From: Cotesia glomerata
Lineage: Eukaryota; Arthropoda; Insecta; Hymenoptera; Braconidae
Assembly (NCBI RefSeq): GCF_020080835.1
Contig: NC_058160.1
Coordinates: 23,857,152-23,921,151 of the forward strand
Length of the DNA stretch: 64,000 nucleotides
Direction: 5' to 3'
Part shown: positions 11,659-24,277 of the stretch, piece by piece
Layout: every line of letters begins with the position of its first letter
Numbering within the stretch: the stretch's first letter is position 1
The notes under the pieces: generated by a model
Seen by the model: the letters and a program-made list of their open reading frames with translations, nothing else
The model's database searches: none
Told to the model about the DNA's origin: nothing
Position numbers and translations under genes: made by a program

Positions 11659-13921
11659 TTAATTTTGGTGAATGTTTTCTTGATAAGAAAATTCCAATCG
11701 CATAAATTTTAAATTCATAATTATGATAATAAATGTCATTAACAAAAATAAACCGGCCATTAATAAAAACACTGGTGATGGATAAACAAAAATATATGAA
11801 GAGTATAATAAATTAAATATAGGAGCGCTTCCCAGTGGCAGAATTGTTTCTACGAACGACACTAAAGAAAAAACTTTACCTAAAATAACAAAAACATTAA
11901 TTTTAATAATTGATAAATATTTATAATACAATAATTTATGATACAAAAACGCTTAATGAGATAAAAAAAATGCTAATTATTTACAAGTGGGGTCAATCCC
12001 ATTTTGGGCCGTAACTAGGTGAAAAATTAACATTTTCAAATTTTTTAAAAGTTGGAAAAAATTTTGGCTCTCATGTTTTTAGATAAAATTTCTATTTTAT
12101 CTTTTTTTGATATTTTTGATAGATATTTTTTTGAAAAGTATATAAAAAAAGCGAACAATTTAAAAAAAATTTTAATATCACAATTTTCGAAAAAATGTAT
12201 AAATTTTTAAATGCATTAAAATTTTTTTTTTATTTGTTCATTTTTTTTATGTATTTAAAAAAAAAAATATATTAATGGTTGATCCTGCTTGTGAATTCTT
12301 GTGAGCAATTCTCATAATTTAACATCTTCATTTATTGTCCAAATTTCCAAGATTAAGTTATTTAAATATTTTAAATGTGGGCGAGAACTTAAATATCAAT
12401 ACTACTTGTAAATATTTACCAAAAAAATTAATACACTAATAAATTACATATATTTACCTATCGCATCTATAGGAGAAGATTTAGATATCAGAGAGCGTGT
12501 AGTAGGCAATACAATACCCGTAAACAATCCTAAAACAATTCCAACGTACATGTGCCAAGGTTCTGTGGTTAAAGATCCTAATAAGGTTGCTGAAAAACCA
12601 GATATACAACCCACTAGTGCTACTTTAATATCCGCCATTCCTAAAATAAAATTTTAAGTAAAAATTAGTGATTTTCAATTTGAAAAAAAATTTTTTAGCT
12701 CTTAATTATTCACAAAAGTTTCAATTACCTAAACAATATTTCATGAATTTGAGACCGCCAAATGTTCCGATCGTTGATAATACTATAGATAGTCCACTGA
12801 AAATTGAAAAGTCCTCAATATCCCATCCGAGTTTGGCATTCGCAAATAAATAACTTATATTCGAGTTTCCATTAACTACCATCGTAAATAATGTCAAAAC
12901 TGCCAGACAACACCATAACATTCCACGATTGAATCCATCGCGTCTTTCGAAGCATATCGAGAATAATTCTTTAATCAATGGCATATTGAATGGATTTCCC
13001 CATTTTTCCTAAAAAAAAAATTAATTAATATTTTCAAAAAATTCTTTTAAATATTTAAAATGCATATTTATATAATTACACTCACGTTAAATTCATTTTC
13101 AACAGTCTCAGGTATCAAAAAAATTATATAAACTAGCGCAAATGCACAAAATACTGCAGCGATAGCGAATACAAATGTATAACCGAGTTGTTTGAATATC
13201 CAGGGACCGGTAAAAGTACCAATTACTATTCCTACGGTGACGCATGTTTGCAAGCAAGCTAGAGACCATGCCCGTTTATCGGGTTCTGTAGAATCGGCAA
13301 TGTAACAAAAAGTCGCTAATAAGAGACTGTTACCAAGAAGACCGTAAGGTACCGAGGCGATCAAAAACATCCATGGATCTTCATCAAAATTACTCAGCAC
13401 CGATAAAATTACATATTTGGATATCAGAACTACAAAAAATTTTCTTTTTTAGATTTTAGTATAAATTAATCGTAGTAAAAACAAACAAATTACCTATGCA
13501 AGCACTTATCATTAGCGGTTTTCGACCGAATTTATCACTCCAAGGTCCTAAAAACAATATTAAAAATGCAGATAAAATACTTTCGATTAATGATCTGCAC
13601 ATTATTACATTGCTTGCATACGGCTGTACGATTTTGTTTAATTCTTGAGCTTCTTTGCTGCTACTATTTAGATGATAAATATCACAACTATTATTATTTC
13701 TTCCTGTTACTTCTTTGCACGATTGAAAAATAATTAAATCAGTGAAAACGGTACCTGCAAATAATAAAAAATTTTAATCTCTATATTTATAATCATTATT
13801 GATAATAATAATTTATTTTACCTGTCATTCCACTTGCAAACATACAAAAAAATACTGGTAATTCTATAAAAATATAACGTCTCCATTGTGGTGTTGGTGA
13901 AGTTGTATCCTCAGTTTCCAT
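11659..13921 (-). CDS. SLC46-like MFS carrier, copy D
   Basis: Six exons: 13822-13921, 13494-13754, 13086-13429, 12729-13008, 12458-12640 and 11659-11879, giving about 462 residues. The start ATG (13921) lies 17 residues before the first membrane segment. The motif A region is GPWSDKFGRKPL; exon 3 has ADSTEPDKRAW and exon 5 has LPTTRSLISKSSPIDAIG. Exon 1 has IELPVFF where the other copies have MEPP, so this copy has diverged at the first membrane segment. Intron 5 (about 580 bp) is longer than in copies A-C and may carry a degraded MITE. All reading frames are open. Tandem arrangement with a common exon plan shows origin by local duplication. Confidence 0.85.
11982..12290. repeat. Possible degraded MITE in intron 5 of copy D
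   Basis: ACAAGTGGGGTCAATCCC on the left and GGTTGATCCTGCTTGT on the right are imperfectly inverted (roughly three quarters of positions). The interior is AT-rich. The similarity is weak and could be coincidental. Confidence 0.35.
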
Positions 13922-14508
13922 TGTTGAATTATTTAGAAAATTTAGTATAAAAAATTACACGTAAATGAGTTTAATTAAATCATTGAATAATAAAAGTATT
14001 TTATTCATTATCAACAATGATGCTGATTTATGGCTTGAAGCTTTGTTACCGACTATTTTATAACCGTCGAAGTGTAGTCAGTACTATCAACTAGTAGGAT
14101 TAATATCATCATTATTGTATGAAAAGATAACGAGCAATTTTCATAACTATGATTATCATGACTTTTCACATTATTGTAGTTAATAATTGATAATTATCAT
14201 GAAGTACGTTCACAACAAAAAAGTATAAAATGAGTCATAAAGTAACGCTAGTCTTCAGGGCATCAGAATTTTTTTAAATATTGAAGAATGATTAATTAAA
14301 TTATTTTCTATATTATCGTGTTATTTATTATAAAAATACAATCGAAATTTATAGATATCATATCACAGATTTGTTATTAAATAATTTGTGTGAAAAACAA
14401 ATGTCAAGTAACTAATGTATTAATTAACTAGAAAATAATCTATCTTAATTGAAAAATTAAAATTAATAAATGAGTAATATTATGCTGAGTTTTTTTTTCT
14501 TTCAAAGA
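13922..14508. other. Intergenic spacer between copies D and E
   Basis: No supported ORF. AT-rich sequence expected to hold the copy D promoter and copy E 3' UTR. Confidence 0.5.
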
Positions 14509-17499
14509 TCAGTCTTCTTGAATTGCTGTCTGATAAGGTGATTCATGTATGTCAATTTTTCGATCCATTATTATGATAATAATTATCATTAAAAAATATA
14601 TTCCAGCTGAAAAGAGATACGCCGGTAATGGATATACTGACATGTATAAAGAATACATCAAGCTGTACAATGACGCTCCTCCTAAAGGCAATAACGCTTC
14701 CATAAAGGTAACAAGTGAAAATACTTTGCCTGATTGAAAAAAAAAAAAAAAATTATCAATACCTTTAAAATATTTAATTAATAATGACCATAATAATTTT
14801 AATTTTATTTTACCCAAGTCGTCAACAGGAGCAGATTTAGACAATAAAGATCGTGTAGTGGGTGAAATAATGCCAGTAAATATTCCTAAACTAGTTCCAA
14901 GCCACATGTGCCAGGGTTTTGAAGTCAAAGAGTAGGTAATGGTTGCAGCGAAGCCAGATAAACTTCCGATTAACGCTTCAGTGGTGTCCGTAAAACCTAA
15001 AATTTAATTCAAATTAATTTTTACTTAATTATTATATCGCATTACAGATACCATAAGGGCGTATAAAAATTATGAGCCTTTATGGCACTCGGGAACCATA
15101 AGAGCGTATACAATAAAAATTCTATCATTTTTTCTAAGCCCAAGGAAAATTTTTAGTTTGGAGAAAAATTTTTTTTTTCATTTCTGCGCTTTTTATTCAA
15201 AAATAAGTTGATGCCAGAAAAAAAAAATTTTTTATACGTCCTTATGGCTCCCGGGACCCACTTCAGATGCCATAAGGACGTAAAAAAAATTTTTTTTTTG
15301 GGAACCGATGTATTTTTTCATGAAATGTGCAGAAATGTAAAAAAAAATTTTTCTCCAAATTAAAATTTTTTTTTGGACTTGGAAAAAACAATAAAATTTT
15401 TATTATACGCCCTTATGGCATCCGAGGTGGGTTTCGGGAGCCATAAGGGCGTACAAATTTTTTTTTGCATTTCCGTACATTTCGGACGAAACTACGTTGA
15501 TTCCCGAAAAAAAATTTTTTATACGCCCTAATGCACGGAAAAAAAAGAGGAATAATTACAGTATAAATGGTAAAATCGGTCCGGTCGTAATCAAAACTAG
15601 AAAAATTACAGTTCGAAATAACATTTTTCTAAATTCAATTTTTGAATTTAATTTTCAGAGTTTTCAATGTAAATATTACATTCTACAATGTAATTCTTAT
15701 AAAATCTGTAATAATTACAATCTGAAACTAATTTTTCCAATTTTCATCACGAAGCGCCACGTTGCATTATATACTGTAATTTTTCGAGTTTTATTTTTTC
15801 CGTGTGGCTTTTCACCCGGACCTTTTGCCGGTATACGCCCTTATGGCATCTGGAACGCGATATGTCTTTTTTATTATCTTCAATATTAAAAGCTATGAAA
15901 AGAAAAAATATCAATGATAGTTACCCATGAAATTTTTCATTACTCTCAAACCAACAATTGTTCCAAAGATTACTAATGTCATTGATAAACTGCTATACAT
16001 GCTAAACTGAACGGTGTTCCAACCAAGCTTGGCATTAGCAAACAAATATTCAATATTCGTTGTACCATCAAAGATTATAACGAATAATGATAAAACCAAC
16101 AGACAACCCCAAAGTAATCCGCGATTCAAGCCTGGTCGTTTTTTGGTACATGTTAATACCAATTGTTTGACAAGAGAAAAATTAAACGGATTCCCCCATT
16201 TCTGTAAGCATAAAATAAAATTAAATTGTAAATCATTGATACAAAATTCAATAATACCTAAATAAAACTTACATTGGATTCATTTCTCACAGATTCAGGA
16301 ACGAAAAGTAAAATATAAAAAAAAGATATTATACAAAGAAAAGTAGCGATGAGGAATAAACTACCGTATCCGGAGGCTTGGAAAATCAATGGGCCAGTAA
16401 GTGTGCCAATAACTAGACCCGCTGTAAGGGAAGATTCTAAACATGCCAAGTACCAGGCACGTTTATCCGGCTCTGATATGTCAGACACGTAGCAAAATGT
16501 TGATAGTAAAAGGACTGAAATTCCGCCCATTAACGACGTCGGTATTGATGACAACAAGTATATCCATGGATTCAAATCTTGATGACTTATAATTGTTAAT
16601 ATTGTGTATTTACATACCGGAGCTGTACAAAAAATTTTGCATTTTAATCAACTTTTAAATTTCGGTTTTATTTAATTTTAATATGTTTAATATTTAATAA
16701 TATTAATATAGATAGATATTTATTTAGCATTGTACAACAGTAAAAACTGTTTTTTACAATTTTTCATTACAGTTTCTTAAACTTAATTCTGCAACTTAAT
16801 AAATATTTAAAGCTCTGGTTCTAGCACCATATTTACTTAAATATTTTATTCCATGTTATCGATAATATCACTTTTTACTATCTTAAAAAATTAAAAAATT
16901 TTTGGAACATTTTTGGTTAAATCAAATTACATTACATTAAAGACTCTACAGACTAACTTTTAAGGCACTTATTGGCTAAAATTAAAGGAATTTAATATAG
17001 CCTCTATGAGGCAATTAATTATATTAATATATTTAATTTTAATATAAACAAATAATTTACCAAAGTATCCCATAATTAAAAGCGGCTTTCGGCCGTGAGA
17101 GTCACTCCAAGGCCCCAAAAATAATACCAAAAATGCCGGTACAATACCTTCAATTAAAGATTTACACATAATTAGATAACTTGCATGGGGTTGAACAATT
17201 TTATCTAATTCTTTTGCTTCATCGCTGCTGCTATTTGTATGCAAAATATCACAATTATTTCTGTTTTCCCCCATCATTTGTCTACATGTTTGGTAGACAA
17301 TCAAATCAGTGAAAACAGTGGCTGAAAAAAATAAAATACTTTAGATAAAAAACTTTTAATCTATGATTTTTTATATAGTAATTAATAGTTGATAAATACC
17401 AGTCATTCCATAGGCGAGTAATAATAAAAATATTGGTGGTTCCATCAACGTAAAACGTTTCCATCCTTTTCTCACTGATTGAACACACTCGTTATCCAT
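14509..17499 (-). CDS. SLC46-like MFS carrier, copy E
   Basis: Six exons: 17400-17499, 17061-17321, 16273-16622, 15925-16201, 14814-14996 and 14509-14729, giving 463 residues. The start ATG (17499) is followed by MDNECVQSVRKGWKRF and then the first membrane segment after MEPPIF. GPWSDSHGRKPL is at residues about 103-114, SDISEPDKRAW at about 167-177, and SPTTRSLLSKSAPVDDLGK spans exons 5/6. It is the most upstream copy and stands head to head with the CYB5RL-like gene about 0.6 kb away. Intron 4 is expanded to 0.93 kb by a TA-flanked element. It is an integral plasma- or lysosomal-membrane carrier by family; substrate unknown. Confidence 0.87.
15037..15860. mobile_element. TA-flanked TIR element, copy 1 (intron 4 of SLC46-like copy E)
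   Basis: Flanked by TA on both sides. The left end TCGCATTACAGATACCATAA and right end TTATGGCATCTGGAACGCGA are inverted. Inside, blocks of the form CCATAAGGGCGTATA and their complements (TATACGCCCTTATGG) recur about eight times in both orientations, so the element is built of subterminal repeats. There is no transposase ORF. A second copy lies at 18807-19467. Confidence 0.75.
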
Positions 17500-18115
17500 T
17501 TTAAATACTTGTAAAAATATTTTACTTACAAAAGTATTAAACTGTACAGGTTACACGTGTAATTAGGTGCAACAGCCAAGTATAAAAAGTTTATAAATAT
17601 AATGTAAAATTGTATGTATAAATATATAAAATTTGTGATGTTATACTGCTGACGTACATCTGTCAACTGACTGTTTATTTTATTATAACTTATGTTATGA
17701 CTATTTAACAAGATAACTAATAGGAGTTTTCTTTGTTCTATGTCTCTGATTATTATTTTTTTGCGCTGTCATTATTTATAATCAACACATTATTACAAAA
17801 ATGAACGGAATCGCCAAGGTCATTGATTGTTTTTGTGACAAGATACTTAACCTTATTGTTTTTTTTTCGTATTTCTTTCATTTTATTGATTAATTTTATT
17901 AAAATAAAACTTATTTGCACTAAATTAATTGTTAAAAAAATATGAAATTTATTTAATAAATATTTTCTACATTTTATAGTAATATAATCATCTTTTATAA
18001 TATAAAACATAAAGTGTAATGTATATATACAATGTTTCATGTGCGAACAGCTGTTTAATATTTGCAAACAGATAATATTTTTTTCTCTAAATAGTTATTG
18101 TAAAATGTGTAAAAA
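17500..18115. promoter_or_regulatory. Divergent intergenic region (shared promoter zone)
   Basis: The region lies between two genes transcribed away from each other: SLC46-like copy E (minus) and the CYB5RL-like gene (plus). Both promoters must fall in these 616 bp. No convincing TATA box or other core element could be singled out in the AT-rich background. Confidence 0.4.
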
Positions 18116-19692
18116 ATGTTATCAAACCGACCTCAATCGCCAAAGGAAGAAGACTGCTGCGGTAATTCATGCAACCCGTGTATATTTGACGTCCATAAAA
18201 ATTTATTGAAACAATGGGAGTTGAAAAAATTAAATAGCAAGTCAAATAATATACTAGAGCCTTTGGTGTACAAATTATTCAAAGTTTATGAATTAAAACA
18301 ATTAAATGATGACTATATTACGTTAATATTGCGCTATAGCGATAAAGAAATAAATGATGGACGTGTGATATTTAATCCTGGACAACATGTTGTGATAAAT
18401 TATTTAAAGTGGTCGAAACCATTCACCCCAATTTCATGGAGTGATGATACTATTACATTTTTAATTAGAATTTACGCTGACGGTATCAATACCAAGAGAT
18501 TAAAAAATTTGGAGATCGGTGAGCTGATTAAAGTCCGAGGACCGTACGGAGATTTTGTGTACTCGCGTAATAAATTTAAAAGTATTGTTATGCTTAGCAT
18601 TGGAAGTGGTCTAGCAGCTTTTTTACCGATTATTAAATCAATTGTTGACGATGAGGAAGATGAAACACGTGTTTGTTTAAATGCTGGGTTCAGATCATTG
18701 GATCTGGTGCCATTGACTAGAAATTTACAATTGTTTACTGACTATTGGAATATTGAATGCAATCTTTATTTAACAGAAGGTAAAAATTTGTGAAATAAAA
18801 ATTATATCGCGTTACAGATGCCATAAGAGCGTATAAAAATTATCATTAAAAATTATTATTAAGTATTAAATTAAGGTATAAACCTTATGGCATCCGGGAA
18901 CCACAAAAGCGTATAATAAAAATTCTATTTTTTTTTCTAAGTCCAAAAAAAAATTTTAGTTTGGAGAAATTTTTTTTTTGCATTCCTGCACGTTTTATTT
19001 AAAAATAAGTTGATTCCCGAAAAAAAATGTGTAAAAATGTAAAAAAAAAAATTTTCAAACTAAAAATTTTTTTGGTCTTAGAAAAAAAAATAAAATAATA
19101 AATAATATAGCAGGGAAGTGGACAATAAAATGATGTAAATCAATATACTAATTACTAATTCAGCTGAATTAGTAATTAGTATACTGATTTACATTATTCC
19201 ATTGTCCACTTCCCTGCTATCTTATTTATTAATGTTAAATCATGGACACACAAACTCATAATAAAAAAATAAAATTTTTATTATACGCCCTTATGGCATC
19301 CGAGGTAGGTCCCGGGAGCCATAAAGGTGTATAAATTTTTTTTTTTTTTTCATTTCTACACATTTCGGATGAAACTACGATTCCCGAAAAAAAATTTTTT
19401 ATGCGCCCTTAAAGCTTTTCAACGGGACCTTTTGCCAGTGTACGCCCCTATGGCATCTGGAACGCAATATGAATTTATTACCAAGTAATTTTCTGTTACA
19501 GATGCTAGTAAAAAAGTCAATGGAATTAATATCGAGAAAGGAAGAATTGATGAAAGAATTTGTAAATGTATTTTAGATAATTATTCGGCGAGCAGCTCTT
19601 TAGTTTTGATTTGTGGTACAGAAAAATTCAATCTTTCTCTTGAAAAATGGATCGTAGAGTGTAATTTTATGAATTATCATGTGTTTAAATAA
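18116..19692 (+). CDS. CYB5RL: NADH-cytochrome b5 reductase-like protein
   Basis: Two exons, 18116-18779 and 19502-19692, give 284 residues. The N-terminus has the cysteine-rich oxidoreductase-like motif CCGNSCNPCIFD (residues about 14-25), which in animals precedes the reductase domain in CYB5RL-type proteins. A ferredoxin-reductase-like FAD-binding half follows (FNPGQHV, KPFTPISW, RGPYGDF), then a nucleotide-binding half (VMLSIGSGLAAF) and a final segment VLICGTEKF. Several canonical residues differ: cytochrome b5 reductases normally have RxYTP where this has KPFTP, and CGPPPM where this has CGTEKF, so NADH binding may be altered. The intron (722 bp) is almost entirely a transposon of 661 bp; without it a normal intron of about 60 bp remains. 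The start is the first ATG after a stop-rich leader. Confidence 0.8.
18807..19467. mobile_element. TA-flanked TIR element, copy 2 (intron of the CYB5RL-like gene)
   Basis: Same family as 15037-15860: it starts TCGCGTTACAGATGCCATAA and ends TATGGCATCTGGAACGCAA with TA on each side. It carries the same internal CATAAG/GCGTATA blocks and is itself interrupted by the 114-bp hairpin element at 19107-19220. Confidence 0.75.
19107..19220. repeat. Near-perfect hairpin MITE nested in the TA-flanked element
   Basis: The arms (left ATAGCAGGGAAGTGGACAAT, right ATTGTCCACTTCCCTGCTAT) fold into a nearly complete palindrome centred on CAGCTG near 19163. The same sequence is not seen elsewhere in the window. 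It probably inserted after the host element was in place. Confidence 0.7.
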
Positions 19693-19714
19693 ATAAATAG
19701 TACTCTGGGAATGT

Positions 19715-21325
19715 TTAGTTACTTACGATCGCACATGATATATTCGTATTACAGTTTGGGCAAAAACCATGAATACGATCGAAAAAAATTTGATTCCCTG
19801 CTACCACTTGTAACCACTGGAAATAAATAATTATTTATATTTTATAACTTATTGAGTTGGACAAATAATTTATTTTTTAAAAATGTAGTAAGTTGTTTAC
19901 CTGAAGAAGACATGAAGAATGAAAATAACGTTGACATTTTTCATTATTACAAACTTCTGATGGTGTTTCACCGCTGTCTGATTCCATCGAGAAACAAATA
20001 CAGCATTCATGATCATCAACAATACCGTCATTTGGTTGTACTGGACGGTTTTCATCTGGTGGACGAGGTAATTCGTCAATATCTAGTAAATCTAATAGAT
20101 TTTCAATGATTGATCTATCACCAGACCATTTCTGTGAAAAGTATTTAAAATTACACATCATTTATATTTAACTAAATAAATAATTCCAACAAAGTATGTA
20201 AATATATATAAAAAAAAAATTACTTCTAAATTTTCTGTAATGGTATTTTGACATTTAGCTACTTCATTATCGCTCCCAAGTACTTTTATTTCTTGCAAAC
20301 GTTCAGAAGAAGAAGGATCTGGAGTTATGAGAAGTGATAAGGCTGGATTTATGTAAATTCTTCGGTAAAGATGAGAAGGCTTTGGTTTCACAGGGTCAAT
20401 CACCCAACAGTTGCTGTAAATACATTAAATTTAGTTATTTTTTTATCAATAATTTAAATTAAAAAAAAAAAAAAAAAAAATTAATTAATAAAACGAACTT
20501 ATCAATATCTCTCAAATCAATCCAAATATTTTCCAATGAATCGACTCTTGTTTTAAGAGCCTCTGCAGCTTCAGTCAATGTTGATATGCATGTTTCAAGT
20601 GCTGGAAGAGTTCTTTGTTCAGGTAAATCCGATGACACAATAATCCAAGGATTGTTGTACGATTTTGTTTGTTTCAATTTTATTGAAATATCTTTGTACG
20701 TCAATTTAATTATTTCTAAGCCACTGCTAGCATAGATATTTACATCCTGCAAAAAAAAATAAATGATTTATAATTGTAAGATATTTAATATAATATTTAT
20801 CATAACAGTAAATAATTATTGTACTAATTTAACACTATTTTGTATTTTTAAACTTACAGGAATAATTAAAGCAGATTTTAATTCTTCTAAATTATAATTA
20901 TCAAACCAATCAGCATCGACAATAGTATCAACGTGCTTTTCTTTGATAATTGTTTCCTGGTAAACAAAAATATATTTTATAATTTATAATATAATAATAA
21001 TATGTAATAATAAATTATTTATTAAATAAAAAATAATTTTTTTACCTACCATTAGTTTTTGTAACTGATTTAAAAACGACATAATAGAATTTTTACCACG
21101 CAATAAATCATTAATTTTTACACTAAAATCAGTACCATACATCAATGATATTTTTTTACCAAAGTGAACAGTTGCGTGTTTCAATGATGGATATTTAGGC
21201 ACTTTTAGTTTCATTTCTATCTGATAATTGTTGTTTATATTCAATAAACCGTGCAATGTTACTGGATTTTTAGATATCAATATTAGTTGTGGATACCATT
21301 TTAATAACTCTTCGTACTCGTTCAT
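19715..21325 (-). CDS. FANCL: E3 ubiquitin-protein ligase FANCL
   Basis: Six exons: 21050-21325, 20858-20956, 20499-20746, 20224-20413, 19901-20131 and 19715-19816, giving 381 residues (human protein about 375). FANCL monoubiquitinates FANCD2/FANCI in the Fanconi anaemia DNA-crosslink repair pathway. The C-terminal RING-like domain is clear: CCIC at residues 314-317, then a Cys/His series (CNNEKC, YFHSSCL, WLQ, FCPNC) spread over the last two exons. The N-terminal ELF-like and central DRWD-like regions are read from overall similarity (for example WIDLRDID and NCWVIDP near 207-220), not from exact motifs. The intron 3 donor is GTTCGT, which is unusual, but the frame and the protein match on either side support it. 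The gene ends about 20 bp from the CYB5RL-like stop, so the two are convergent. Confidence 0.88.
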
Positions 21326-22234
21326 GTTTAAATACTTTTTATATTAAAAAATACTTTATTAAATATATTTATAATATCCAACGTTATGACAATGCAATAA
21401 ATAAATGATATTAATCAACTTAAAAAGCCGGAAAAATTCCGAACACGTGATTCATTTGATATTTGATATTCTTTGTTTATAAACACTTAACATTTGATAG
21501 GTTTAAAGTCGTGAAAATAGGTTACTTTTTTATCAAGTTTTTAATTACCATCTTATGATAAAGAAAGCGGTAAATTTAAATATTTAAATAAATTTTAATA
21601 AATATATTTTGAATAAATAAAGAATACAAAGATTAAAAAAAAAAAAAAATTGAAAACGACTAACATTAGGTTAATTAAATGAAACTTATGGCTGTAAGTT
21701 AATAGTTATGTCCTTAAATTAAAAATCATTGAAATGCATTAAAGATTAAATTACGAAGAAGCAGTCACTTGATCCCTTTTTAAATTTATTTAATAAGTAA
21801 ATTTATTTAATAAGTAAATTTTACATTTTTAATTATTTTAAATTCCAACTTATCTATTTTTTTCCATAATTTAATTGTTATAAAAATTCTAAGGTAAAGG
21901 ACCCAGTTATTGACACTGGACTAGTTGATTGACACTTGCAATTTTATTCTAAATAAAAAAAAAATGTTCGCAAAAAAAGCAATTATCTTAAAATTTATAA
22001 TTCAAAAATTATATTTATTAATTTATTAAAGTCGATTTGTTTCATTTAATTAAAATAAAATTGCAAGTGTCAATAACTGGGTCTTTTATCTTATAAATGA
22101 TTAAATATCTACTAAATTAATTTTCACCCTGAATTATTTTTTATACTAATGACATAAGTTAAAAAAATTTTATGAATATGAATTTTTAATTACTTTTATC
22201 TCAAAATCTTCTGTCATATTAATTAGATTAATTA
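21326..22234. other. Intergenic region upstream of FANCL
   Basis: AT-rich, with no ORF. It should hold the FANCL promoter. Its second half contains the MITE at 21890-22093. Confidence 0.5.
21890..22093. repeat. MITE of the GGTAAAAGAYCC family (204 bp)
   Basis: The left end TAAGGTAAAGGACCCAGTTA and the right end (AACTGGGTCTTTTATCTTA) are inverted; GACACT and AGTGTC follow on the inner sides. Same family as 734-1413, 26546-26689 and 57087-57229. Confidence 0.7.
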
Positions 22235-22790
22235 ATTTATTTATGCCAAGGCCTATTGGCCGAATGACAATCAATACATAATAAATACATATAAAAAATT
22301 TGTACATAATAATTGACATAAAAAAGTAATAGCATATTTACAAAGTAGTTTAAGAATAAACAATAATACAGCACTGACTTATAAAATTAAAAGTAAAACA
22401 TTAATTAGGTAAAATAATTGAAAAACTGAGAAACTGAAGAAAAGTTTTACAATAGTGACAACTGAAAAGATAAAAGTAAGAGTAAGAAAAGGAAAAGGCA
22501 AAAAGTATGCCCTATACAATTTAATATAGTTTAATTTAATAGCTCAACTATACAGTAGTTTAGGGTGGACTTCAAACGTCCAAGTTAAACAGGTAATCGA
22601 AAATTTTGTTCTTAAAGACCTCTAAACTAGTTGAGTATACAATCTCAGCCGGCAATTCCTCCCACAAGCGTATCACAGTTACTACAAATGACTTTTCATA
22701 ATACGTTGTGGAAAAATTTGGAATTTTAAAACTAGAATTCTTTTTTGTCGCTAGTTTTTCAGATCGCCTAACCATAATTAGTTGTTCATG
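22235..22790 (-). mobile_element. 5'-truncated non-LTR retrotransposon, 3' end
   Basis: The minus-strand frame 22572-22775 encodes a C-terminal tail typical of jockey-type reverse transcriptases (TTYYEKSFVVTVIRLWEELP, then SLEVFKNKIFDYL). It is followed by a 3' UTR whose end, GTCATTCGGCCAATAGGCC on the minus strand, resembles that of another fragment at 43318-43420. The rest of the element is missing on the 5' side, as is usual after incomplete reverse transcription. Not a functional gene. Confidence 0.7.
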
Positions 22791-23316
22791 AAATAATCAA
22801 TAAAACTCGTCTAATTTCTGTCAAACTGTACTTGTTCATCTGTTTCTTTAAAAATCATAAATTTTCAGGTCATTGAAATCAGCAAATAAGTACTGGATAA
22901 TTTTTCATTTTTATTAAAATAAAACTAGATATAGAAAATAATTAAAAAAAAATTTATTTATAACTTCTTAGAGGTTCCGAAGATAATTTCTTTTTAAAAA
23001 ATTTTTTTTGTCAAAGAATTTCTAAAAATTATTAGATGTTTTTCAAATTGAGTATCATAAATTTTCAAGTTTTGGGACGTTATTGATTTCATAAAATTTA
23101 TATTTTTGCAAAATCTAGAGTTGAAAATTTTATATTTCCCCTGAAATTCCTGTAACTAAAAGATTACTTAAAGAAAATTGTGTTTGGATTAATTTGGTGA
23201 GATGCACCTGGCAATACTGCAAAATGCCAGGGCACCTCTTGGCAATTTTGCCAGTCACAAAAATCAGTTTAATATACTAGATCCTCATAAAGAAAATCAT
23301 GATAGTTATTAAACTG
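22791..23316. other. Intergenic, no feature seen
   Basis: AT-rich sequence downstream of UBL5; no ORF or repeat recognised beyond A/T runs. Confidence 0.4.
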
Positions 23317-23538
23317 TTACTGGTAATATAACTCTATATTCATGCCATCATGAATTTCGTAGTCTCTGAGAGTAATGTGGTCTTTAAAAATATTGTACCA
23401 CTTTTTCAAAACAATTTTCTCCCAGTGTGTACCCGTTTGTGCAGCAATTAGCTTTTTTAAATCTCCGACCGTATCGTCCGGATTACATTTAACCCGGACT
23501 TTCTTCCCCAAACGGTCGTTACAAATAACTTCGAACAT
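23317..23538 (-). CDS. UBL5: Ubiquitin-like protein 5 (Hub1/UBL5)
   Basis: A single exon encoding 73 residues, exactly the family length. It begins MFEVICNDRLGKKVRVKC and ends HDGMNIELYYQ, with the di-tyrosine end (not a di-glycine) that is typical of UBL5. UBL5 does not conjugate to targets; it binds spliceosome proteins and supports pre-mRNA splicing, and has also been linked to the mitochondrial unfolded-protein response. The ubiquitin fold is expected throughout, with GDLKKLIAAQTGT forming the helix. No intron is present within the coding region. The start is the only ATG giving the conserved N-terminus. Confidence 0.95.
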   Translation of the reverse strand: MFEVICNDRLGKKVRVKCNPDDTVGDLKKLIAAQTGTHWEKIVLKKWYNIFKDHITLRDYEIHDGMNIELYYQ

Positions 23539-24277
<739 letters not shown>

